DNA from: Isoetes taiwanensis
Taxonomy: Eukaryota; Streptophyta; Lycopodiopsida; Isoetales; Isoetaceae
Direction: 5' to 3'
NCBI GenBank assembly: GCA_021234155.1
Contig: JAJEKV010000052.1
Coordinates: 8,291,358-8,355,357, forward strand
Length of the DNA stretch: 64,000 nucleotides
Shown: positions 44,519 to 55,598 of the stretch, in pieces
How positions within the stretch are numbered: the stretch's first letter is position 1
How the letters are laid out: each line of letters opens with the position of its first letter
Program-made: the position numbers and the translations under genes
Notes under the pieces: generated by a model
What the model was told of the DNA's origin: nothing
What the model saw: only the letters and a program-made list of their open reading frames with translations
Databases searched by the model: none

Positions 44519-46305
44519 TTAGCCAAAGTCGTGGCATGTTTTACCTTTTCCTTCTTTCAAGCTTACATATAATCCTTCTTTAAAACCATTGACACATTTG
44601 TTGCAATGAGTTACTGCACCCACCTCGGTGTTGGATAAACCTAAAGAAAGCATTTTTAGCTTGTTTCTATAATTTTTCCATTCCCTGCATATTCCATATA
44701 CCCAAACACCATACTCCTTTGCAAACCAAAGACTATGGACTTGAAGTATATAAATGTAATGAGTAAAATTGCATTCTCCCCTTGCTATAAATGACTCAGT
44801 GAAATCAACAACTGCTGTTTTGAACAGATCCAACTTATCACCTACCATTTCCTTCTTTGCCAATAAACTCATAAGAATGCCAAGATTCCTCCATGCCTTT
44901 GTCTTCCTAATCTTTGCCCTCCCATGCGCAGTCCAGTCATCTTCAGCTGCCAGGAGGTCTTTGTAGCCCTCCCACTTGCCAGATGGCAAGGTTCTATTCT
45001 TACGTAATTTAGTGCAAGGTATGAATCTTTTTGCTTTCATTCCACCCATCGATGGCTTGCATGGTACCTTATCTCCCCTCTTAGAATCTTGAAGTATTTT
45101 ATAATCACCACCATGAAGTCCAATATCAAAAAGTACATATTTCATGCAACTTTCTCTGGCTGATTGAGGGGATTCATTCCCGGCAAAAAGAATGCTCATG
45201 TAAATTATCGTGTCAACTATTCTTAATAAAAGCATGAAGAGTGCACACATGCACTCTCTTCAAAGGAATTCCAAGGATAGAGATCAATTCTTTATCTTCT
45301 GCATCTTGTGAATGTTTAGCTTCTTTTCAACTCCATGAGAAGCAATCAAAGTAGTAATAGGTGTCTGCTGGAAGACCCATCGAAGAACACCATGATTTTC
45401 TTCAGGCAAGGATCCCTATCCACCAAGTGTGATCCTCTGACTGAACAGAGAATTTGCCTTCATCACTGTCAAAACTCGACAATGCTCTGTTCATTAGTGT
45501 CAAGAACACCCATTCATATTTCTCACCTTTGATGAGTTCCATCTCATCCAACTTTATACATATTTGCAGTTTCCCTACATATTCTTCCAATTTCATGTCA
45601 TAGAAATGAACTAATAACTGAAGCATCTTAAAGTGTGCCTAGGTGAATTGAAGTAGTAATTTGATACATCTCTCTAAACGCTCTTTCATCTGATAATTAC
45701 GGCTCAATTTGCTCGCTCTAACCTCACTGATCCTCAGGAGGATGGTTCTAATACCTTGTTGCTTCATCCCATCCTGTAAACACCGAAAAAGAGCAAGGAA
45801 AACCCGCCTACTGATACCAACATTATCACACAACTCTTGCATGCTGTCAGGACTTTGATTCTTTTCTAACTTATTTAGCACCTGATCGATTACGGCTTTC
45901 CTTAAGTTATTGGCCCCTGAAAGCTTCAACATTTCTATAACATCATCCTTAGTAATCAATTTCTTCAAAAGAGAAGCAATATTACAAGGTTTTCTCTTCT
46001 TCTTCTTCTCAGACATACTTGAATCCACGAGTTTTTTTATGGCAGTGATCCTTCTTTTAGAGCCTCCTCCCCCTCAGAACAAGAACATTTACAACCTTTA
46101 GATTCATTTTCCTCTCCCGAGGCCCCACTGATGTCATCTTCAATCTCTTCAATCTCTTTTGAATATTTTTGTTATCTTCTGAAACTCTCTTCAGTCTATG
46201 CACCTTCATAAGCAATTTCTGATTTGAAGCCTCTAATTCTTCTGCATGCTTACTTCTTGTGAATAAATAACTATTATAGTGATGAAGATAATTACAATCG
46301 TTCAA
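44519..46305 (-). pseudogene. Broken large ORF on minus strand, function unknown
   Basis: Four minus-strand pieces in order: 46305-46057 (helical, Leu/Lys-rich, SNQKLLMKVHRLKRVSEDN), 46028-45639 (KDDVIEMLKLSGANNLRKAV, then ELCDNVGISRRVFLALF), 45626-45402 (WVFLTLMNRALSSFDSDEGK) and 45250-44519 (THYIYILQVHSLWFAKEYGV, then CNKCVNGFKEGLYV). Together they look like one protein of about 600 residues with a coiled N-terminus. The T-H-Y-I-x-I-L-x-x-H block loosely recalls the C-terminal region of KDZ/Zisupton-type transposases, but this is only a resemblance. Confidence 0.45.
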
Positions 46306-47983
46306 CTTTTGGCAAAGAATCGGATCAAATCAAATTTGAATATCGCCCTCCAAAGTTTGACGCTCGATTTGCAGTTTCTTTAGTCGCGCGAATCTGAAAC
46401 TAGTCGTGAACTGAAATATTACAATCTTCCTAATGCTTGATTATATGCCTAACCTACCCAACAAACTGCCATAATTAGGTTTACTAGGTTTGGAGGGCAC
46501 TTTTTGCCAAAGCCTGTAGGTTCGCTAGGAACCTCAAATTTCCAGCAATAAGGTTTTGAAATAGTAAAGATACAGTCTAACAAAGATTGCTAATGGTCTT
46601 GACATAAATCCTTATATCAAAATGGTATAAAAAGGACGTCCTGTTTTTAGAAATTGAAAGGTTAGGTGCATTTTTTTTTTTTTTGAAGAATTAAAATCAT
46701 AAGGATTTTGCAGAGATGGAGACGGTGGGCAATGGCTTGAAGCAGCGACGGCTGTTTGGTTGCTTTGGGATTGTGCCATAGTAGCAGCTGCTTTCAGCTA
46801 TGGCATATTGCAATGACGGCATCTTTGTAGGTTCCAAAGGCTGATAACAAGTCTCAATTTTCTCTTGGAACTTCTACTCTAACTATAGATTTTTCTTTCT
46901 TATCTCACCTATTTCTTTCTTAGTTTGGTGATCATTTATTTCTTTCGAGTTTTAGTTTTGCAGATGAAATATTTGGTATTTTTGGGTTTAAGCAGATGAT
47001 AGATCTTTCTGATTTAAGTAGTCCTGCAGATGATAGGTTTGGCGTTCTTTCAAGTTTGAGCATTTTTATAGATGAAAGCTTTGGCTAAAAGATTTTAGTC
47101 TTCAAGGGCAATAAATCTAAGCTAATATGGGCAGTTCCCGGAATTTTGCGCATACAGAAGCTTCATGTTCATCAATGTAGTTGTCGTGGAATAGACATAA
47201 GTACCCTCCAAATAACCCAACTATGAAGACTCTGTGTCTTGAAGAAGCAATTTTTGATCAAATATGAATTGCATAGTAGATTGTTATTTTTTTCGTTGCA
47301 ACTACATTAGATTGAGGAATTCTGATACCGAAACAAGTTGGTGGGATTCAAATCCCGAGGTTTCGTTTCTTTTTGCATGCAAATATATTCTTTTCATTTC
47401 TAATTAGTGTCATGTGTTTGGTTGTGGGTTGCTATTGGCAGCAGCCAAATCCTTATCTTGGGGTTAACATATTGTTGACTTCCACAATATGGTTCAATAA
47501 TCATAGCGTGACGTGGAAATGGGGGTTTGACCCCATCTGGTTTTTGAAGGAATGGTTCTGCTTTCTCCATTAAGAATATGACTGGAGCCTTATAATTCTG
47601 GTATGTAATAATATTGATATGATTTAAGCCTCTAGTTTATTACGCTTACTCATTTTAAGCCCTCGAGGCTATATGCGGAGCGCTGTATTATCGAATGCCA
47701 TCATGTTTAAGCCAGGAGTATATCCTTGGTATATCCAGGTCTTTGACGTGTTATAGCCATGCCACAAAACGAATACAAGCGTTTTTGTGGATTTAGCAGA
47801 TTTTTTGCGATTTAAGGCTGCTTTAACATGCCCACGTTTGACATTACAGCGATGGACTATATGCACGCAATGGCCAAAATATAACTAGCAGAAATGTTGG
47901 GTTGGATGGGGTGAAGATTAGGATGTTATAGGATAAGGTGTGAGGGGGATGTGTATGTAATTCTAGTTTGAGGAATAGATAGA

Positions 47984-48182
47984 AGGCTTGGTGCCTAGAA
48001 GTAGTGTGGAGGCGCGATAGGGTGAGGGTGTGGGATGGAGTAGCTTCATTGACACGATTGTCTTGTGGAGTTTGTGCATTAAGTGCTTGGCGCCTAGAAG
48101 TAGTGCATGCTAGCATGTGGGGGGCCTACTTCTAGGCTTGGTGCCTAGAAGTAGTGTGGGGGCGCGATAGGGTGAGGGTGTG
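47984..48182 (+). repeat. Local repeat with 49-bp unit
   Basis: Two near-identical copies of a unit starting AGGCTTGGTGCCTAGAAGTA at 47984-48032 and 48134-48182. A partial third copy (GCTTGGCGCCTAGAAGTAGT) lies at 48084, and a short inverted piece (GGCCTACTTCTAGGC) at 48124. Confidence 0.85.
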
Positions 48183-51111
48183 AATTTGGATGCTACCTGA
48201 TAGGGCTTTATAGTGGCATTGTTGATCGACGCTATTGAAGGCTTTCACGTTTGACGGGAGTGCACTGTTGTCCGCTCTTTTCTTTCTTTTTTTGATGGCG
48301 AGAACATGTTTTAGTATATGAATCTTATATTGGGCATTCAAAATGGGATCTTGATAGAAAGAATTTTGACAAAGTGAGGATTACCACAGGATTAGTCGCC
48401 TTCGACGAGGCTTAGATTCTATATGGAGTTAGCAGCCGATTTGAAGCAGCAAGAGCCGGGGAGAGTACCTTGCTGCACGCCTTTTGAATCTGCCTCCCGA
48501 TGGCATTTGGGAAATGATCAGAACCCCCTTATAGCACTGCAGGGTTTTGTCGATTACCTCGTGCAGTTGCTGCTACATTAGCAGCGTTTTGTTCAGCTGG
48601 AAGTCCACCTTTGTGATTGGCAACATGATCGACAGTTGTTTCCTGTCCTTTATTCGTGACAACATCATGTACAGTAACCGGAAAAAAATTGCAGACAATC
48701 GCACTCTTACCTTCAAGGAGAAGGTTACAAAGCTGTTTGTGTGCTGGACAAATCAAGTAGCGAGGAACTTGAAGTAGCGGAGCTAAGTTTCAGAAGACTT
48801 GACCGGGTGATCCTTATATAGGGACGATAGAGCTCGTAAGGTAAAGGTAATGCTAAATAAAGATAAACGTGAAGGTACCTAAATAAAGATAAAGGTAGCC
48901 TATGAGCCTTTTTTTTTATTTTGCAATATGTATACATGCAGTTTCCCCTCTTCTATTCAAGTGGTCTTTAGGAGTTTCTTTTTTGTGTCCATCGCCCTAT
49001 ACATGGCTCATCCTAAGAGCAACCCAAATGCGTCAAAATCGAGGAAAAGGAAGGCTTAAACAAGTTTTTGTAGTTGGTATTTTTTTGGGGGGTCTCATAT
49101 GTTGATGTTGTTTCTATTTGTTCTTTTTGTTTATGTCAAATATGTTTAGGCTTGGTAGCTTTTATTGGAAGAGATAAAATGAAGATCTCCTATGCCGGTT
49201 TCATCGAGCTCAAAAAGGTTTACTTTAGGCAACGCTCATATGCGCCATGTGAATTTGTACGGGATGGAACCGGAGGAATACGTAAAAGGTTGGGAAAGCA
49301 AGAAGGAGATGGATGACTTTATTGATCAGGCAAAGGAGAACAGCAACAGCCCAGCAGATGCTATGCATATCAGTGATTTCCTTTGTTGCACGTTTTTTTT
49401 TCTTTAAAATATTGAAGGATCTTGCAATGCATTGCTTCTCATATTATAATCACATCATGGATAAGAATCAGACTCATCATTAACTATAGTATAGTATGTT
49501 TTATTGACAATGGGTTGATCGCTTAATGTTGAAAGATTTGTGATGTCGTATAATGGTAAAAAATCCCATGAATATTTTACACCAATGAGAAGCCAAAATT
49601 ACTTATTGCACAGATTGGATTTTTAGGCATGCTCCAAATTAGCTGAAAGCTTTTATGGCACAGAGCAATTTTTCGGCAGGTACTCTGTTAGGCGAAAGCC
49701 TTTATTACCATGGATCGAATCTAATAGGGCTTGAGCTTCAATAGACGAATTAAAGCCAAGATCTCGCAGACATTCTCTAAAACTAGGTATGCTCTATGCA
49801 TTTATCTTCTTTGACTAGTTCTTGCCGGATATGAGGATTTTGAGAATAAAATAAAATCCTTGCATGGATATGGAGATAGGTTTTAGGTTTTGTATGACCA
49901 AAGAGATCGGCACAAAAATGGATTCTATTTCAAACATGAACCTTTTTCATTTTCCCTGCCGATATAAAGTGGCTTCACGGCATAGGAGTGCCTACATTTT
50001 AGGCGTATCTTCATGAGCAAATAGAAAGATTCATGCAGCTAAAAGCCTGAAAAAATTGGAACTATGGGTGTTGGTAGTAGCAAAAAATGTATTTGGTGAT
50101 GCCAGGTGTAACAATAACGATCATAGATGGATACTTAACAACTTTGTAGCAGAAAGTGAAAGAATACGAAGGCTTTGAATCCATGCAATGATAATAATCA
50201 GGTTATATTTTGTCATAGAAATTAAAATAGGCCTGAATGTTTCTAGCTTTGGCTGATTAGGCAAGCAGGACTCATGTTCAATTTTAACATAAGGACAAAA
50301 AGGTTGATATGTATTTATTTTTGCACGACCCTCCAACTGGTTCCCGGATCACCAAAATGACTGAAGGAAGGCCTAAAGGCTTTAATAAATAATAGCTTAC
50401 AAGTGCTCTTACATCAAGTGCTTAAGGATGTGTTGCAGCGTATGTGAAGACATCCATAGAGTAATCAGAAACCCTGTTTGGGGCTCTACAAGAAGTTTTG
50501 CCAACTGCAGAATGTTCAACAAAGTGGAGCGGGGAATAACACAATCAATTATGCTGCAGGCCTTCAAAAACTCGAAGATGAGACCGTTCATCTAATCAGG
50601 TTTTTTCATTTGAGTTGAATATCTAGTAACACACAAAACAAGGGAAGGGTGATACCATTATCTGCATAATCTGGATGATTGATCTTTTCATTCTTTATCA
50701 TCATTAGCTATAAATATAGATCTGTTGTTGTAAGCTATGAAATTGGACGGTTTCTCTGCACAATGCATCAGTTTTATCAGCATAGTAAATGCATGCTATG
50801 TATGAAATTAGGAAGGTTCTTTAGACGCTTTATACTAATATAAATCTGAACTATTAGGCAGTGACTACATAAGCTGGGGATTGTGCTAACACAGTGTAGT
50901 TAGAATATTTCAAGATGGGTTATAAACACGGACCTTTGGATGCGTGATGTTATGTTGACAGTAATCACTACATATTCATAACTCCGGATTGGAGCTCTAA
51001 TCAGTACTAATTAGTTTAGTCTAAGGTTTTTGCAGCCTAACAATAATGGCGTGGGAAAAATCCAAAATCCAGAATGACGAAAAAAGGGTCTGATAATAAT
51101 ATTGTGCATTT

Positions 51112-51191
51112 GTGAGCCCATTACTATTAAGGCTTTTCCTCGAAAACCCTTCGGGGCGGGGTTTTTTAATCCTGATAGTAATCGGCGTCAC
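51112..51191 (+). repeat. Stem-loop of the covarying hairpin family
   Basis: Outer arms GTGAGCCCATTACTATTAAG (51112-51131) and CCTGATAGTAATCGGCGTCA (51171-51190) pair over about 18 bp. The inner core CCTCGAAAACCCTTCGGGGC with a T run is shared with 2051-2137 and 22367-22452. Confidence 0.75.
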
Positions 51192-51644
51192 TAATGTAGC
51201 CCAAGTCAGTGCGACTTTATTGCCGCTGGGCACCACTATTGGGCACCAAGACTATGCACTATAATTGTAGAAAAAGGAAAGGAGCTAAGTGTCGGGACAG
51301 TGAGGAACCTCCGACCGACCATCAGGATAGAGCGGGTACAACCTGCCGACTGGTGTTCTATTTCCACATAAGAGTTCTGGTGCACCAAAGCTGAGGATTC
51401 ATAATTTGACCCACTATTAAAGGTGGGACAATAGAATCCACAATGTGTACAGCTCAAAGCTGTTAATAGCGAAGCATTCTCGCATGGCCATGAAGCCAAA
51501 TATAAGCGGGGTGCTGGTACTAAAAGGAACCAAGAAAAGCCTTCAGAAAAGGCTACAATATACCAACGTGATGTGCTAGTAGCGCCCATTAGGGAGCTCG
51601 TCCATGCTACATAAATCCAGAGGCCTCAGGGCACAAGGGACAAT

Positions 51645-51685
51645 AATGTATATTCTATTCTATTCTATTCTATTCTATTCTATAA
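51645..51685 (+). repeat. (TATTC)n tail
   Basis: Six or more TATTC units follow CAAGGGACAATAATG, closely like the 3' UTR end of the LINE at 3067 (GGGGCATAAAATG before the tail). The element body is probably 51112 to here, about 570 bp. Confidence 0.7.
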
Positions 51686-52678
51686 TAAAATTTGTTTAAC
51701 AGATTCCTAGCATCAATGTTTAACAATAGTATGAATATGCTTATATTTGATTTTATATTGGATTATTCTTCTCCTTTTATGTATGCTAGTGCTAATGATT
51801 TGCAAAGGGTCACAAGGGGTGAAATGTGATAAACTGAGAGTAATCACATGTACCTTTTAGCCCTTCAATCATTACCAAGTTCCTTGTTAATGTTTTGATG
51901 ATTGGCTGCAGGTACGAATTACTCTCCTTCTCTTGTTGCTTTTTTGCACTTGAAATTGGTTACCAGCTGATAGGAGGAGTTCAACAAGTGGTGCTCTTTT
52001 AATTGGTTTTTTATTCCTTTCTATTAAAAAAAACACTTTTTGGGCTCTTAGACATTATATACATTGTAAGATTTATCCATGTTCTTTCTCGGGTTTTTGT
52101 AAATGAGATTTACACTTCTACATGAGAAACAGATGGTAGTTAAAATGTTTTGTTGGCCATAAATGTACAAAATGTGCTAAGATTTTGAAGTGTAGAAGGT
52201 TCACCTTTATTATTCTGATATCAAAATATGTTAAGTCATGTAGTAGACATCTGCATGTACAAGGTTGTAGCAGGAACATATTCTGTGTTGAATGAAAAAA
52301 GTTTTGTCAAAGTAATGAGGTAGAAAATGCTATACATAAAATATAGGGGCATATGCTACTGATATTATTGGTTTAACAGAATGTTTACACCATGTGCTCT
52401 AGTATATCATGATCAGATTTCTGGTAAAGGTGCCTCAGTTTAAGTAATACACTTTGTACATATTTATGAAGGAAATATCCATTAGCTTTATTTGCATCCT
52501 TAAGGCATTGAATTGAAAAAAAGGTTTATCTAAAGTTTTGCGTTTGGATCGTAGTCAAGATTTCATTGTTCAAAGAAACTAAGGAATTTGAATACCATCT
52601 AAGAATACCTAGGCTTTGTATGGGTTGATCATGCTGTATAAGGATTGACTTGTACAGACATCGATCCTAGTTGGACTT

Positions 52679-53113
52679 TTGTCTAATGCTAGGTTTCGTT
52701 GGGTTTTTTTTTTTTGGCTTTGTTCGTATAAATACGAGTTTCTGTGTCGTTTGACATTTGTAGGTTTCTTGAAGTTCCTTTTAAGGTTGCAAAATGTTGA
52801 GTACGATTACGATGATTTGGAAAAGGATGAGGCTGCTGCGTTGTTGGGTGGTGTTAGCGAAGGTGTTAATGATTACCAATGTGCAATGTTGTACTTTGGT
52901 TACAATGTTACTATTTCTGAATTGATGGAGATGCCAAACAATCAAGCACAGAAGTTAATGTCAAAATTAATGTCACTCTATGGGCATGACCATAAGATGA
53001 AAAATCCAATGACAACAGAGAAAGTTACGTATCAAATTAATCCCATAATTACGGTCGAGATTTTCAGAAACAAGGATTTTTTCTCGAGCCCAACAAATGT
53101 TGGTAACACCTGA
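52679..53113 (+). CDS. Hypothetical ORF (144 aa)
   Basis: Frame with a TATA-like TCGTATAAATACGAG at 52724. The more protein-like part starts near 52793 (VEYDYDDLEKDEAAALLGGV, then SEGVNDYQCAMLYFGYNVTI). No family recognised. Open stretches in the same direction continue at 53430-53580 (QLSNPWKHMKQHMKKPNKKM) and 53947-54138, so it may be an exon of a broken gene ended by the Gypsy insertion. Confidence 0.35.
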   Translation: MSNARFRWVFFFWLCSYKYEFLCRLTFVGFLKFLLRLQNVEYDYDDLEKDEAAALLGGVSEGVNDYQCAMLYFGYNVTISELMEMPNNQAQKLMSKLMSLYGHDHKMKNPMTTEKVTYQINPIITVEIFRNKDFFSSPTNVGNT

Positions 53114-53946
53114 TGTAATTGAAGTGTAGTTTTCTGAACAATAATGTTGACTTCCGTATACTTCAATAGATTTTTGTCGAGCTTCTTTGCATTTATGATG
53201 GTTGTTTTAGCATTTTGGTTCTCATTGATGTTTTTATTTTCATTCACATTGTTGGTAAAGGTATTTGTTGTTTGTGATTATGTGAAGGCATTACCTAGAT
53301 CATGATTAGATGCAATTTTCTGTTTTAGGTCTTCTTTCCTTTTGTGTGGTACCATCTTCTTTATTATTTATAGATGTTCAATTTTGCTTTTGCAGACAAT
53401 GAGTGCATGATATTAAAACTTATTACATTACATATGTGGAGAGGGAGATGAAATATATAGGGCAATTGTCGAATCCTTGGAAACACATGAAACAACATAT
53501 GAAGAAGCCAAATAAGAAAATGGCTAAAGATGTTGAGAAGTATGGATGCATTCTGAACATGCTCCAGTCTGAGATATAAGGGCATGCCGTCAATTGACAC
53601 AAGGCAAACATATTGGAAAAGCGATTTATCCGGCATCGTAATACCATTAAGAATGGCTATAACAATTTGCATAGTAATCCTTCAAGGTCGAAGAAGTTTT
53701 GGTACTCGAGGCGAAATGGTATTTTATGATATGAAACTAAGGAGTTTCTATAGTGCAAATCACTGATCAATCTATTCCAAATGAGAATGTCTGATCGCAC
53801 TGCAACTGCGCATCAATTTGCTGTGCATGAAACAAATGCTGGAACATAAATAGGATGAACTGAAGGTTTTCGTATGGATATAATTATCAATAAGAGTGTT
53901 GAGTTTGTGTTTAGTCTTGTGTTTAATTTTTTCCTAGCTTGAGAAG

Positions 53947-54138
53947 ATGTTTGATATTGGCGAATATGTGGCAAAACAAATCGCAAATGATTTTATGGTT
54001 CATATGCAAGATTTAGTTCTGAAGCCAAATGAGAGCACCATTGTTACCATTACAATGCTTTGGGGAAGGATGAGGCTGCCAAATAAAAGGGCAGTTGTTT
54101 GGGGTCTGGGTTCGGGAACTCCTGGAAGACAACCCTCT
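53947..54138 (+). pseudogene. ORF cut by Gypsy LTR
   Basis: The frame MFDIGEYVAKQIANDFMVHM continues into the LTR, where coding meaning ends. The real sequence stops at the LTR start (TGTGAGGACCC at 54139). Not recognised. Confidence 0.35.
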
Positions 54139-54390
54139 GTGAGGACCCGTGGATCTAACAGGAGAGTCCGGGGGACTATGTCACGCGGGATTTGCAAGAA
54201 GAGAAGAAGAAGAAGAAAACAGAACAAATGAGAGAAAAATGATAAGCTTCCTTGATATCAATGATGAACATACATGAACTCTCGCAATAGAGAGAAAACT
54301 GAAGGAGACAAGACTCAAAACTCATCTAAAAACTCATGTGCTAGCTCTACTCATATATATAGTACAATGGCCTTGGGCCCAATATAGACA
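54139..54390 (-). repeat. Gypsy 3' LTR (approximate)
   Basis: On the minus strand it would run TGTCTATATTGGGCCC to GGTCCTCACA, about 252 bp, with a TATATATATGAG box near 54355. The inner end is uncertain because no second LTR is in the window to align. Confidence 0.5.
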
Positions 54391-54505
54391 CTCTGACTGA
54401 TCTCGGTGCCGACTCCTGGAAGGAGGCCTGATTTGCAGGAATGTTGGCGGTGCCTCTTGAAGTGCCTAGAATCACGCTGACGCTGACGCGGGTGGTGACG
54501 GGCCG

Positions 54506-55546
54506 TCACTTGTCTGAGCGGCGCCTCTTGTTGACGGCCACAGGCTTTGACTGCGTGGTCTGCTGCTTGGTCTTCTGCGGAGCCTTTGATGGCTGACCCG
54601 TGGCTGACTGAGGATCCTTGAGCTTGACCTGGTCCGTTGTATGCATGAATAGTCCTGTACCAGGAGGCACAGGACTAACACCCCCACCAAACGACACTCG
54701 AGTGAAGAAAAGGAGGAAGTGTTTCGAGGGGGGGAAGCCATCTGGTTCGAAAGTGATCCTCACGGGGAGGAGGACGGGCACCATTATGGTAATCGGGCTA
54801 ATGAGATCCCGGGCGTGTTTGAAGAGCAGGAGGAGTGTTTTGGCCAAGGGCAGGATCTGCATCAATAAGAAAAAGAGCCGCACCATGTCTTCAAGGGCGC
54901 GTGGGCGCTCAAGAAATGTACCGACATTCCATGAGGAGACAGTGTCCGAGGCCAAAGGGCACCGACATCGCATTCGGATTTGTAAAGGAAAAATGGGACG
55001 CCGCCGATTTAAGGAGCTTAGCAAAATGCATTTGAGGGCAGCACAAAAACCTGCTTGAAGATGGACTGAAGGATCAGGTGAGGTGGTGGCATTCTGCAAG
55101 AAGGTGTCAAGACCATGAAGCGCATCCGCCGGGCGTTGCCAACCACACTCATTAGCAATGTAGATCCAATTCGTTGTGGTATCCAGGGTGGCACCTTCTT
55201 CCCAATGTGAGCGGCGAACAAAGCGTGGATCCCACCGGAGATCCGTCGAGATCTGAGGTGGTGTCCATCCGGCATGACCATCCATGACCTTGGTCCAAAA
55301 AGGAAGGCGCCAATCGAAGTCGGGGAACCCGGGGCGTGGAGGTACGCCCAGGGAAGCATAGGGAGAAGGAACCATGCCCGTGGGCGTGGGTTGCTGAGCG
55401 GTCTCCCTGAATTGACTGACAAGATCCGGATCAAGAGAGTTGAGCGTTGACAGGAGGGCTATCCCAGCCCGTGGGGACCGTCTTGCTATCCAACAGAGCT
55501 CGTAATTGATTGTATCCGGCGAGGTGCTGCATATAAATTTGTGCAT
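54506..55546 (-). CDS. Gypsy accessory ORF, C-terminal part (346 aa)
   Basis: Open frame ending in a Lys/Arg/Gln-rich tail (AVNKRRRSDK), a likely nuclear signal. Inside are a hydrophobic stretch (MVRLFFLLMQILPLAKTLLL) and Pro-rich segments. It follows 55599-57317 after a small gap with a frame change, so both are probably one accessory protein. No enzyme motif is recognised. Confidence 0.6.
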   Translation of the reverse strand: MHKFICSTSPDTINYELCWIARRSPRAGIALLSTLNSLDPDLVSQFRETAQQPTPTGMVPSPYASLGVPPRPGFPDFDWRLPFWTKVMDGHAGWTPPQISTDLRWDPRFVRRSHWEEGATLDTTTNWIYIANECGWQRPADALHGLDTFLQNATTSPDPSVHLQAGFCAALKCILLSSLNRRRPIFPLQIRMRCRCPLASDTVSSWNVGTFLERPRALEDMVRLFFLLMQILPLAKTLLLLFKHARDLISPITIMVPVLLPVRITFEPDGFPPSKHFLLFFTRVSFGGGVSPVPPGTGLFMHTTDQVKLKDPQSATGQPSKAPQKTKQQTTQSKPVAVNKRRRSDK

Positions 55547-55598
55547 AGGGAAGATCCTCGGGATGTCCTAGATACTTCCTTATCATTGCGGCGCCTGG

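Larger units (their letters stand above)
46310..52650. other. Long intergenic stretch
   Basis: No supported gene. It contains a T14 run followed by gaagaa at 46671-46690 (a LINE 3' end-like signal on the minus strand), a local repeat at 47984-48182, a few unremarkable ORFs (48529-48756 minus; 49192-49407 plus) with no motif, and the hairpin element at 51112-51690. Confidence 0.4.
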
